Shown here: one piece after another, positions 53,673 to 64,000 of the stretch
How the letters are laid out: each line of letters starts with the position of its first letter
Position numbering within the stretch: the stretch's first letter is position 1
Assembly: GCA_029817715.1 (NCBI GenBank)
Contig: JARUPY010000271.1
Span: forward strand, 1,798,001-1,862,000
Origin: Melastoma dodecandrum
Taxonomy: Eukaryota; Streptophyta; Magnoliopsida; Myrtales; Melastomataceae
Direction: 5' to 3'
Length of the DNA: 64,000 bases
The notes under the pieces: model-generated
Told to the model about the DNA's origin: nothing
Database searches by the model: none
What the model saw: the letters and a program-made list of their open reading frames with translations, nothing else
Program-made: the position numbers and the translations under genes

Positions 53673-54029
53673 ATGTGTCCATTGAGGTTCATCCTTGTCT
53701 TCTTCTCCGCCGTCCTCGCCGGTTACTTCGCCTGGAGGACCGTCCGCTCCTCCCCCGACGACCAACCCTCTCCTGACTCTACCCCCGATGACCTACCTTC
53801 CCCCAAATCCCTCTCCTTCAAGAAGGTTATATTCCCTTCCCTTCCCTTCCTTTCAATTTGTTTTCTCCTCTTTTTCCGATTGATCCCTGATCCTGTTGTT
53901 TGCTTCTGTTAGATGGCGGGTGCTGGGTTCTGGGGATTCGTCGACATGGCCAGCGGAAGATACCTTTGGAGAGGGATCAAAGAGCTGAGGGGCGTCCCGC
54001 CTGAGGACACCCACCCCAAGACCAGCTAG
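53673..54029 (+). CDS. Small single-pass membrane-anchored plant protein, 89 aa
   Basis: Two exons, 53673-53825 and 53913-54029, join in phase 0 (donor AAG/GTTATA, acceptor TTCTGTTAG). The start MCPLRFILVFFSAVLAGYFA is a signal anchor or signal peptide. A Pro/Ser/Asp-rich linker follows, then a conserved-looking C-terminal block, GFWGFVDMASGRYLWRGIKE. The second exon starts with its own ATG, so a shorter product is possible. I remember small plant proteins of unknown function ending in a FVDMASGRYLW motif; no enzymatic role is known to me. The C-rich leader and clean splice signals support a real gene. Confidence 0.75.
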
Positions 54030-56242
54030 GGTTTCTTGTCCCGATTTAGGGGTTGTTGTTGTTGCTGCTGCTTCTTTGGGGATAGGAGGTGCGGATCAGG
54101 GAGATGAAAAAATGTTCAAAATTTGTCAACGAAGTTTGGCCCTTTCTTTGATTGATTTGTATAGATTGGACTTGCACACGGATCTGCAGGGGGTGGTGCT
54201 TTTTCTGGGCATGTATCCATATGTATGATCGGTCTTCTAAACTTAATGAGTGATTCATGCTTCGAGCAATAATGATCTGGGGGTGGGCGATTGGCCGGCC
54301 ACGGTGCCGTTGATCAGGTGATATTGGCCTCCTGTTGAGATGCTAGTTTAAGAAACTGAGTTTTGAAGTGGTGGTCTAATAGACAGATCGTGGTGATCTG
54401 AGCATATGCTATAACATTGCTCGATAAAAGAGTTCCAGAGTTAATCCAGAATGCATCAAACGATGTCCCAACCCTCCTTTGTGGGGGAGTTAGGGCACTT
54501 CCCTTTCTTCCGTGTGGTCAACTGGTTATATCAGCAGGGCATGCAGTTCTTCTGCTACCGCGTCGACTAAGTATTAGTCAGTATTGAGGTCCAGATGCGG
54601 GGGCGATCTTCTTGGATGACATGAAATTTGTAGGTGCTCCATGACACCAGGAAGGTATGAGAAGAGGGACTTGCCATTGCCGAGACTGCAGGACACACCC
54701 AACAAAAAGGGGGAGGCCTCTAAATCAACTCCCTCATTAACCACCAGATGTCGTTCACTTCATCTGGTTCATGCCAAAACAATCGATCAGTAGTCGAGTG
54801 CCAAAGTTATCCACGAGACTGAGAGGCTTCGGGCGGCCATCCTGTCTTCCCAGCCACAATCTGTGTATTGGGCTGGCCGGATAAGTCGTTCGAGGACCAA
54901 TCCTCAAGTGTTAATTAATAAATGCTTCTTTTCTCTCTTTTAATATTCAAATCGAATATTCTCATGACGTACCGCACAACTCGACCAAATGTTAGATTGA
55001 CAGCGACTTTGAAGAACATGCATAGCCGCACGTCAGTTATTTAATTTTTGTGTGAAAAAAAAAGTACGGTTTACAATTCGATCATTTGCTGTCCATTCAT
55101 ATAAAATCACGAATAATCTAATACAATAAAATATAAAAAATGAAATAGACTTTGCTATCCTAAACTATTTTAAAATAATGCTTTATTCAGAGCGCTTTGC
55201 TATTATTCATAAACCAAAATATTTTCATGAAAAAATTATAAAAAATTTACTTTTGTGTTTGCAAGTAGAAAAATCATTTTAAAATTAAAAAAAAAATAGT
55301 CCCAAATTTAGTACCGGTCATACTTATTTAATGCAAAAAAAATAAACAATTTTTTATTTTTTTTTTAAAGTTACAAAATATATTTTTTGAATTTAAAAAT
55401 TATATACTCTACCAACATATTCTGCTGGGCTAATTTTGGTAATAAATTAATTTCAAAATAACTTTAAAAAAGTTGGTGTTTATTAAAAATAATGTATTTA
55501 TTAGTAAATAATAAAACTAAAAATTTTCAAAAAATGAAATTAAATCAGTCCATATTTTACCTTTTATTTAAAAAAAATTATTTCAAAATTATAAATTTGA
55601 TCTATTCAAAAAATATTAATTAATATTTTTTTTATAGTTGTTTTGTAACTTTGGTCAACGTTTTCTAATTTTATTGTAAGTAAGTTATTGTTACATCAAG
55701 ATTTTTATTAATAAAATTACTTTTGATTTTTTAGTTTTCAAAGTATTTCTAGTGTAATTTTGTGAATATATTAAAAAATTAATAAAATTATTCCATTCAG
55801 AATTTTTTCTCCATACTTTATATTTTTCGAAAAAATTATAGTTAAGTAATTTTATTGAAAGAATAAGTTAATTTATAAAATTGGAAAGTTGATCAGTTTC
55901 GGCAATTTGTGAATTTTTAAGAAGCTGGTAAAATATTTTTAAAAATAAGTCGATTAAATTCAAAATGGTTAATTAATGTTAAGAATTCGGTTTGTCAAAT
56001 CAAATTTGCTTAAGAGAAAATTAGGAACTGTATGTCGAGAATTTTGGAAGAACTTACATTTTTTAATTTTTTCAAGACAAACTCGTTAACAATATCAACC
56101 TTTTTAAAAATTGAACTCGGTGTACCAAATTATTTTCGAGTTAAGAAATTTTGATTTTGTGAAATATTTCAGCAACAGAGCTTTGTATTTTTGGACCACG
56201 GCCATACGTCACGTTCTTTGTACGACCCCAAGTAGTCTCTTC
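54030..56242. other. 3' flank and AT-rich block before the PMD transposon
   Basis: The first few hundred bases are the 3' UTR and flank of the small gene. From about 54930 to 56140 the sequence is very AT-rich with many A/T runs and no coding or terminal-repeat signature. It could be an old decayed repeat or part of the neighbouring transposon insertion site. Confidence 0.4.
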
Positions 56243-56600
56243 GAGTTTTTGTTCCATTATCACGTTAGTTTCAAAATTATTTCGCGAAATGACCTTCTAA
56301 GTTTCGAAATTCGTCAACTAACCTTGTAAAATCGGCCTTATAAAGGCAGACTTCCGTCCTTAAGGAAGTCGGCCTTTTTCATGATAGGCAAAGTGAAGTT
56401 GGCTATACAAAGGACGACTTCATGGGATCCTTCACTCCCGCATGAAGTCGGCCTTTGTAAAGCCGACTTCATGACACTTAGCAAAAAAAACTAAGTTTCA
56501 ATGAAGCCGACTTCAGTTTCTAAAAAAAAAAATTAATTTCCAACAAAGTCGGCCTTTGTAAGCTCGACTTCCTTCACTCCCCATGGAAGTCAGTCTTCTG
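56243..56600 (+). repeat. Left terminal inverted repeat of the PMD transposon
   Basis: Inverted partner of 58790-59091. It contains several short palindromes such as AAGTCGGCCTTTGTAAAGCC followed by GACTT, so single strands can fold locally. It is slightly longer than the right arm because of extra sub-repeats. Similar words continue to about 56655. Confidence 0.8.
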
Positions 56601-57081
56601 AGAAGGCCGACTTCCATGGGGAGTCAAGGAAGTCGGCCAAAGACCGACTTCCTTAGGGTCCAAAAAAAAATCGATCGAGGAACAACATTCCCCGATCATT
56701 CCGACACCATGCCCCCAAGCACCCCGAGCCGCCCGAACCATCCCGAGCCTCCCCGAGCCATCCAGAGCCCCCCAGCCCCTCGAGCCCCGACGCCCCTGAG
56801 CACCGACGTCCCCGAGCACCGACTCCCCGACAGCTACGCTTCGTAGCCGACACCCGTTGTTGCCCTTCCCCCGTCCGCTTTACGGTAAAAGTGTAATTAA
56901 CTTTTTATTTGTTTAATTAGTGTTTTGTTGAATCTTAGGACTAGTTAGGGTTTGTGTACTAATTAGGGTAAATTAGGGTTTAATTGATGAAGTAGTGTTT
57001 ATTTGACTTGGTGAGGTTCCGGGAAGAGCTCACATGACGGCGGGAAGGGTTAAGATGAGTTAGTTGGCCTCTCGTTTAGAC

Positions 57082-58428
57082 ATGCTAGATCCCCAAGCAC
57101 CGGATGAGCAGGTACGTATGCATACCAGGGCATACATACTACAGCTCATAGGGTTTATGGTTTTCCCCGACAAGTCCAACAACTTAGTGCATCTTATGTG
57201 GCTGCAATTATTGGAGGACTTCGACGTATGTGGTAGTTATAGTTGGAGATCAGCTTGTCTGGCATTTTTGTATAGACAACTATGTAGAGCCTCAAACAAG
57301 CATGCATCACAGGTGGCGGGCTGTTTAGTATTGTTACATACGTGGGCGTGTGATAGATTTCCTCATTTATCTCCCCTTAGACGCCGGAGCAGGCAAAGGC
57401 AGGGAATGCCTTTAGCTTATCGATGGGGTGCAGCTCTTGATACGACAACTATAGCCACGCATGTTTTATCGGTGATTAAAGAAGCATTCGACAGACAGAG
57501 TCCTCGACAGGTATTTTCCTTCGACTTTATGTTCTTTCAAGTTCTTGTGATTGTCGAAATTTCGTTGGTTGGTTATATTGTGTCGTTTTTCAGGTCGTTT
57601 GGCATCCATACACGGATAATATACGTGCTAGATTACCCGATTACTGCTTGGACGGTCAAGATAGCTGGCGAGCACGTGTGCCGCTGATCTGCTTCTCTAT
57701 TGTTGACTGACACTATCCAGACAGAGTCATTCGACAATTTGAATACTAGCAACTCATAGCCGGTACCTGTGATTCTGAAGCACGCCTCCATCGGATTGAC
57801 ATGCGGGAAAGCAATTCGACAATTGGATGCACATCCAAGCCAAATACATGGAGTTGTGGCATCACCGAGGTAGCCAGATCGGTCCTTTACACTGGGGACA
57901 AGATGAGGACTACAATACGTGGTACATGCGTCACTTTCGTCCTCATCTATCACACACGGGCGTCATGCTGAGCATAGTGGTAAGTACAATAACTATTATC
58001 TTCATTAATGTATAAATCATTGTATTGATATATTTTCTTCGCAGACGCAACAAATGAGCGACATTTCTATTCGATCCGAGAGAGGTGACCCTTCGGAATT
58101 ACAGCACATCGCCGGTATTTCTCGCAGGGGTCATAGCTTCTTGAGAGAGTTTACCCCGATGCGTTTGTATGGACGTGGTGAAGGGCCAGCAGATGAGGAT
58201 GAGTTTGAAGCTGAGCCAGCAAATGAGGAGCAGGAAGAGGAGGAGGAGCAGGAGGAGGAGGATGAAGAAGAGGAGGAGGAAAACGAGAAGGAGGGGTAGC
58301 TGGAGGAGCAAGAGCAGGAGGAAGAGGAAGAGGATGAGCATGAAGACAATCATGTTGACATGTTTGACATTGATGAGTTTATTATACAGTCGCAGGAGAA
58401 CGTTGATGTAATTGTCTCTTGTGATTGA
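57082..58428 (+). pseudogene. Plant mobile domain (PMD, MAIN-like) pseudogene
   Basis: Exon 1 (57082-57510) encodes MLDPQAPDEQVRMHTRAYIL, then LIGFMVFPDKSNNLVHLMWL, GSYSWRSACLAFLYRQLCRA and LLHTWACDRFPHL, diagnostic of the PMD fold. Exon 2 from 57594 (after TTTTTCAG) gives VVWHPYTDNIRARLPDYC and WRARVPLICFSIVD. A TGA then stands where a Trp is expected (next residues HYPDRVIRQFE), and a TAG follows. A further piece to 57979 reads HIQAKYMELWHHRGSQIG and DYNTWYMRHFRPHLSHTG. The last exon from 58045 ends in a long Glu-rich tract with a TAG at 58297-58299 inside it and a final stop at 58426-58428. PMD proteins MAIN and MAIL1 act in gene silencing and genome stability; this transposon copy is broken. 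Confidence 0.8.
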
Positions 58429-58789
58429 TCCGACTCCAGTGGATGCCTTTTGGACTCCAACAGCATTTGTCTCTACGTCATCCATTCCCGTGGCACCAAG
58501 GAAGAGCAGGAGGGATCGACCACCCGTAGATGATGCAAAGGACTCTTCTTCTCAACTAACGCAAATGGACTCCCAGCGGTGATTTGGAGCCTTCTTCTAC
58601 TCGCGGTGCAAAGGAAAAAAATAGATTGATTACGTACTTTGTATCAACTTTGGTTTTTAGCTTGTCATATACTTCCTTTTGATTTAAACATTTTTTAAAG
58701 ATTGGTTGCATTACTGTCATTGTGTCATGAGTATTTTGTGCATTACAGATGTGATCGGAATCAAAATTTATTTATTTTTTGTGTCTAAG

Positions 58790-59091
58790 AAAAGTCGGCC
58801 TTTGTAAGGCCGACTTTCATGGGGAGTGAAGGAAGTCGCCTTACAAAGGCAGACTTGGTTGAAAATTAATTTTTTTTTAGAAATTAGGCCGACTTCATTG
58901 AAACTTAGTTTTTTTGCTAAGTGCCATTGAAGGCCGACTTTATGCAAGAGTGAATGAACCTATAAGGCCGACTTCACTTTGCTTATCTTGAAGTCGGCTT
59001 TTGTAAGGCCGATTTCACGAAATTAGTTGACGAATTTAAAAAATATGGATATCGAAATAATTTGGAAACGGTGGTAATGGAACAAAACTCT
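58790..59091 (-). repeat. Right terminal inverted repeat of the PMD transposon
   Basis: Inverted partner of 56243-56600. It starts AAAAGTCGGCCTTTGTAAGG and ends GGAACAAAACTC in plus-strand reading. Confidence 0.8.
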
Positions 59092-60547
59092 CGTCTCTCC
59101 TGCTCTAATCGGACAAACTACTTAGGATACAGCAAAACCGACCACAAGTTAAGAAACTGAAGAGGACGACCGCGGCCACGGCCGAACATCCCTTCCTCAA
59201 AAAGCTTAAAGGAAGCACTCGGCTGAAGCTGTCCAATGCTCGCAAATGCTCTGAGCCAAGCCTTGAATGGGAACACGCGTCGTCCTCCGGACGCCAATCC
59301 CGTCCAGGTTCATTCCCCCCTCTTTTCCTCCTATTCGCCACCGTTAATAGTCCGCCCCCTCTTTCATTTGATCGGTCTCTCCTATTCTTCCGCTTTTTTT
59401 TTTCCTTTTTTTTAACCCCTTCTCCCCGTCGTTGATTCCTGACTCTGACCCGGATTTGCCCCTTTTGCTTATCGCGGCTTGATCGGTCGGTAACCGTGTT
59501 TGGTTGGTCGGTTGTTTATTTTTTATCTGGGTTTGGTTTGCATGGTTGCATTGTGGCCGGATCGACTGTAAAGGCCGTTCTTTTGTCGATTTTCGCTATG
59601 ATTGGATGAATTTTGCTTCATTGATGCAATATTGGGTTGAGTAAAAGTTTCTCCTTCTGTGTTGTTGATGCTGTGATCGGCTTGCGACATTATTTGCCTG
59701 TCAAAGTATGATTGTTTGATATGACGTAGATCTGCATGCTTTATGTGGGAAAGACCGTACGAGCTTGTTGTGGCGATTTTAGATGTTAGGGACGGTGAGG
59801 AGGAATGTTGGGGATATTTGTCCTGCAGTGTGCGTTTTAGGATTGCTTTGCTGGGAGATCTTGGAGATACTTTGAAGTGGTCATGGATCTATTGCCCAGA
59901 TGATGTCGTGTGTTTGTTGTGGTAGGCCAGAGGTTCCGTGGTCCAACATTGGTTATGTATTTGAGGTCTGTGGGATTCGTGACAATTTTCATTGTTCTTT
60001 CACCGTCAGTTAATATAGCATTAGGGAACCAGTAGGCCTTTTAAGGGGAGAAGTGGTTTTGTAGAAACAGAGGGACAACATGAAGAAATTAGTGGAAACA
60101 GTTTGTGGCTACAAAATCTGATTCTTCTGGGGCCTAACTTCCTATCATGTAAGAGTTGCCATCATTTGTTGCCTGTTGGGTGGTACAGAGTAGAGCAAAC
60201 GAGTTGTAGTTCAACAAAATAGGCCCGGTTTCCTTTAGCCGCTTCAGGGGGCCTGTGAAAATGATGATAATTGCTTATTCTCTCTCTAGAATAAGATAAG
60301 GATCTCCAATAGCTTGCTTGCTATATGTCTTGTGAAAAGTGTGGTGCGGTGTTTTATTGTTGCTCTTTGATCTAGTTGATGCATCTCACTGCAGTTGGTG
60401 CATCTTGTATAGCCCCTTATTGCCCTGGCATGTAAATGCGGTGTTTAATGTACTGATGCATCTACTGTATTTGGTATGCCTTGGACACTTGACATCTCCT
60501 CACTTGGTTTTGATCTCCCATGAATAGCAGTTTATCGGGGTTTGCTG
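59092..60547 (+). other. Promoter, leader and probable 5' UTR intron of the APS kinase gene
   Basis: Pyrimidine-rich sequence around 59330-59420 looks like a transcription start region. The following T/G-rich 1.1 kb without coding frames looks like a leader intron, with a plausible acceptor (ATAGCAG) at about 60529, 18 bases before the ATG. The transposon's right end lies just upstream, so the promoter borders the insertion. Confidence 0.45.
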
Positions 60548-62562
60548 ATGTCTACCGTGGGGAACTCCACTAACATATTTTGGCATGAATGTCCGGTTGG
60601 AAAGAGTGAAAGGCAGAAACTACTTAATCAAAAGGGATGTGTTGTGTGGATTACAGGTCTCAGCGGATCTGGTAAGTGAAGAATTTTATTTTATTCCTCT
60701 CCACAGTGAAAAAATCTTTCAACATCACTTTCTTCGGCATGTATGGGCTAACCCAATGAATACATCTATGTTTGAAGCCCCGTGAGATACATGCATTTCA
60801 TGTAGTTGGATATCCCCACAGCTATATGATTTCACTGCCTCTTAAGAAGCAAGAAGTCCATGAGTTGCCGTAGTTCGTTGTTCAATTCATGAATTTCTGC
60901 AATAATGCTCCACAAATTATGACATCAATTGGATGTGTAAAATATTGTTATGACCTAATTATACAGGTGTTTAAGTGGCTAATAATTACAGCATGTTTAA
61001 GTGAGTGAAAGGCAAAAAAGGATTGCTTCCCTGAATCTTGAATGTTGCGAGCACGTTCCAGAGGCTTATTTGTAGACGGCAGATGTCAAACTTGAGCATT
61101 GTCTCTCCTATTTAATTGTTATATGCAAGTTTCCTTGATTATGTGATGCCTGGGCATATACTTATTTCAGTTTACGTATTCTATTTTTTTAATTAAGTGT
61201 GCATTCATTTTTTATTTTGGTGTGTTCAATTTTTTGCTCATATGTTTCAATGAATATTTGTATCGTATGGAATAGTTGCCAGTCTGGTGATTTTGTGATT
61301 ACCAATCAGTTTTTTTAATACCTGGAACTTTTCTAGGAAAAAGCACCCTGGCATGCTCGATAAATCGAGAATTGTACTCCAAGGGAAAGCTATCTTATGT
61401 ACTTGATGGAGATAATCTACGTCACGGGCTAAACAAGGATCTTGGTTTCAAATTTGAAGACCGGACAGAAAATATTCGCAGAGTTGGTAAGTGATTGTGC
61501 TCTGGTCATGGGTACTTGTCTTCTGTAGTGGGTCTTGGTGTCAGGTGTGTCTACGAGCGATCAAATCTTTGTGATCACTGTTACAGCCATAGTAATGTAC
61601 TTCTTTGACTTTCTAATTCTTGAAAAAAGTTGGATTGCCTGGGGGAATGAGTGTTGTCATGTGATTTTATGGTTTAGATGGTTAAATTCCTGTAATGTTG
61701 GTTTAGCTGCATTAGAAACGACATGAATAAAATTCTCTGGGGTTATACCATGGTGGATAATAATTGCACCATTAAGGTAGATTTTTTGTCCTTTCACAAT
61801 GTTGTTTGGTTTTGAAATTCTTTGTTTCCGTAGGCGAAGTCGCTAAACTCTTTGCCGATGCTGGACTAATATGCATTGCCAGTTTGATATCTCCATATAG
61901 AAAAGACAGAGATGCTTGCCGTGCACTGCTTCCGGAGAGCTTCATTGAGGCAAGCATTTGTGTTTAGTTGGGCTGATCGTAACTAGACATCCTTAATTCA
62001 GGGGGGGTAACAAATAAGCCGCTGAACCTGTAAGCATTTTTTAGGTTTTCATGAATATGCCCCTTGAAGTGTGTGAGGCAAGAGATGCGAAAGGATTGTA
62101 CAAGCTAGCACGTGCCGGAAAAATCACGGGTAAGCTTTCTTTTTTTGCTGATAGTTTAGAGAAAGAGGTAACGAAAACTCCCTCAATGAAACCTTTCCAA
62201 AATGAATTAAAAAAGTTCCTCCCTGAGTTCATCCTGCCCCTTTTGGATTGTGTTCTTTTTTAGATGTTGCACTGACTTTTGAATTGTATCTGTTTCAAAA
62301 TTCTGCTTCAGGATTTACCGGGATCGACGATCCTTATGAACCACCCCTGAAATGCGAGGTGTGCTCATTAAAAGACACAATCCACGGGACCTGTCGCATC
62401 GAGTGTGCCAGAAGCTTCAAAAATGTGACCTGACTTCAAATCCTTTCTGTGCAGATTGAACTCGGTCACAAAGACGGGGTTTGCCCGACACCAGTGGCAA
62501 TGGCAGGGAAGGTGGTTTCTTATTTGGAGGAGAAGGGATTCTTGGAAGACGACAAAGAATGA
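60548..62562 (+). CDS. APK3: Adenylyl-sulfate (APS) kinase, cytosolic APK3 type
   Basis: APS kinase transfers phosphate from ATP to adenosine 5'-phosphosulfate to make PAPS, the sulfate donor for sulfotransferases. Six exons (60548-60671, 61337-61486, 61834-61949, 62045-62129, 62312-62358, 62455-62562) encode 209 aa. It starts [19 protein letters not shown] without a transit peptide, as in cytosolic Arabidopsis APK3. The P-loop GLSGSGKST spans the first intron. [54 protein letters not shown] and [11 protein letters not shown] are the conserved substrate-binding blocks, all intact. Intron 3 uses a GC donor (GAG/GCAAGC); the others are GT-AG. Frame and length agree with the family. A plastid form from an upstream start is not excluded but not seen. 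Confidence 0.95.
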
Positions 62563-63275
62563 AACTAACCGATTTGCGCCTTTTCCTTTTCAGCTCGGTG
62601 CTGCTATTTGCTAACTATACCTCCATTAGAAGAAAGATGGAGATCTGAAAAAAAATAGTAGTCTTGTTTTTATTTTAATTAAGATTGCTGTGATCTACAG
62701 GCTAAGAATTGTGGTGAGAAACTCTCTCTCTCTCTCGCTCACTCTCTTTGTTTGAACATTTATCAACTGGTGTCACCCCGAGGTTGAGAAAGTGTTGATA
62801 GAAATGGGAAGGTTTATACTTGTAAATCAAACAAGACAATGTAAACAAGTTCGTGGACCAAGGTATTTAGCAACAAAGCTCACAATCCGCGATTTAACAG
62901 GGTTGGTTGGAGAAATAAGACTAATAGTTTCAAGTTGCCAATTTCGAGTTTTACCTCATCACGTATCTTCTCGAAAATCGGGTTTGGGTTCCGGAGCTTT
63001 GACTAATTTCAAAATTAACTAACTTGGAAAATATTTTCGCGTATAACTCGTTTCAGCGTCACGAGGTGAAATTATACTTCGAAACCCCCCGTATCTGAAG
63101 AAAGTTCAATCATATACTCCTTATGGTTTCAGGAATCGTCGGCTCTTCATAAAATCTGGAGAAGGGTCGATCATCATCATCATCTCTCTTTGTCGCTAAG
63201 AAGGTTGTCTTTATATTGGTAGAGAGTATTGACAACCTCAGGGAGGAGTTTTCATGGTGTTGTCCGCTAGCCCAC
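62563..63275. other. 3' flank of the APS kinase gene and short intergenic region
   Basis: Contains the 3' UTR and a short CT repeat at about 62724-62750. No other gene is seen. Confidence 0.5.
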
Positions 63276-64000
63276 ATGTCTTTACCCAGGAAAGGTATGG
63301 CCTTTTGACTCGTTTTGTTTCTTCTTTTTCTGGGTTTGGTTGGATTGCCCTGTTTGTTGAGAATGCATGGTGGATTTTTTGTCTTATTGAATGGCACGGG
63401 GTCGATGAGAATTGATGGATTTGGAGTCTGTCAGTGGATGAATGTCGTCCCCAAAAGATTGCCAGTAGTACTGTCGTGGAATATTGATTTGGAGATTATC
63501 ATGAATTTATTTGGTCTGTATTTCGTTTTTGAGGAAAAAAGGAACTAAGGTGCATTGATCATAAAGGGAAGTTGAAGCATTGTTTAGGGCTTGCAGTTTC
63601 TCAGGGATCTCTAGGTGTTGGCTTACATGTGGCGCTAGAAAGTCTTGTTTTTGTTTGTCCTCGGAACGCATGGGCATTCATTTTGAAAATTGCATTGACT
63701 TAGTAATCATAAGTTAATTAGTTGGTGACGAGGATAATGATTGCCTCGGGGATGGACTGTTGCCTTGCTGGCTGTTCTTGGAGCGTGTGGTTGTATTTTA
63801 TGATTAAACCTGTCTGTTACAAGGGTATACCTTATATATTACTCATTCTCTCTCATGTTCATGAGTACACAGTTTTAATGAAGAAGGCACAAAGATTTGA
63901 GTCGAGGGAGTTGCAGAAGAACCAGATTGCTCCTGAACATTTGTCTGACCTTGATGAGCTTCTCAATAATGTTTACGCCACTAACCGGCCAACATTGGGT
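63276..64000 (+). CDS. 5' part of a gene, possibly a nucleotidyltransferase-family protein (partial)
   Basis: A 19-bp first exon (63276-63294, MSLPRK plus one base, donor GTATGG) could join an exon from 63873 (acceptor GTACACAG) that reads VLMKKAQRFESRELQKNQIA and continues LSDLDELLNNVYATNRPTLG to the window edge, in frame. An alternative start is the ATG at 63879. The N-terminus reminds me of plant non-canonical poly(A)/uridylyl-transferase-like proteins (a nucleotidyltransferase domain would follow beyond the edge). That similarity is from memory and the catalytic region is not in view, so only a conserved-looking partial gene is secure. Confidence 0.45.

Larger units (their letters stand above)
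56243..59091 (+). mobile_element. Long-TIR DNA transposon carrying a plant mobile domain gene
   Basis: Arms of about 300-360 bp at 56243-56600 and 58790-59091 are inverted copies of each other. They share, in the same order, TTTTGTTCCATTA, TCGTCAACTAA, repeated AAGTCGGCCTT and GCCGACTT words, CACTTAGC plus A-run plus CTAAGTTTCAATGAAG, and CCTTCACTCCCCATG. Between them lies a decayed plant mobile domain (PMD, MAIN-like) gene. PMD genes are known to be carried by plant transposons, including Mutator-like elements. A target-site duplication could not be fixed by eye, so the ends are approximate. Confidence 0.8.

Noticed and set aside
56583..56846. 87-codon Pro-rich open frame between the left TIR and the PMD gene
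   Set aside because: Overlaps the terminal repeat and has simple Pro/Ser composition; probably leader sequence of the PMD gene.
58225..58330. GAG-rich tract considered as an independent microsatellite
   Set aside because: It is in frame with the PMD gene's last exon and encodes its Glu-rich tail, so it was described there.

Overview
The window is nuclear DNA of a flowering plant. The evidence is GT-AG introns, two NAC transcription factors, a plant-type glutamate dehydrogenase, a GPI-type GH17/X8 glucanase, a cytosolic APS kinase, Copia retrotransposons primed by initiator tRNA-Met, and a plant mobile domain transposon. First exons are GC-rich while intergenic DNA is AT-rich. The species cannot be named from the sequence.

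Layout: 3.6-5.5 kb, NAC gene (+) of the NAC056/NAC018 type. 6.3-7.6 kb, a truncated LTR next to an inverted-repeat element. 8.3-12.4 kb, a broken Euonymus-lectin (EULS3-type) pseudogene (+) whose second intron holds a deleted Copia element (9452-11987, minus orientation). 16.8-18.5 kb, second NAC gene (+) of the NAC087/NAC046 type. 24.9-26.5 kb, RING-H2 protein gene (+) whose expected start codon reads ACG. 28.08-28.37 kb, hAT-like MITE. 28.7-30.3 kb, small conserved hydrophobic protein gene (-) with short exons. 31.9-34.1 kb, beta-1,3-glucanase-like gene (+). 34.3-47.2 kb, a young Sirevirus-like Copia element (-) with perfect TSD, 2.3 kb LTRs, intact pol and a third ORF. 47.3-48.2 kb, broken HNH-endonuclease and ARM-protein-like fragments. 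48.6-50.4 kb, GDH1 (-). 53.7-54.0 kb, small membrane-anchored protein (+). 56.2-59.1 kb, long-TIR transposon carrying a decayed plant mobile domain gene. 60.5-62.6 kb, APS kinase (+) with a GC-AG intron. 63.3 kb to the edge, start of another gene, possibly a nucleotidyltransferase.

The genes are ordinary, independently transcribed plant genes and show no sign of a shared pathway or cluster. About a third of the window is transposon-derived. The most unusual observations are: the short palindromic motif built around TTCTGT/ACAGA that recurs through the large Copia element; the PMD transposon whose TIRs are built from short hairpins; the possible ACG start that would create a myristoylation/palmitoylation N-terminus; and the lectin pseudogene with a retroelement in its intron.

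Exon boundaries were placed by eye from splice signals, reading-frame continuity and remembered family sequences. Family assignments come from motif recognition, not database searches.
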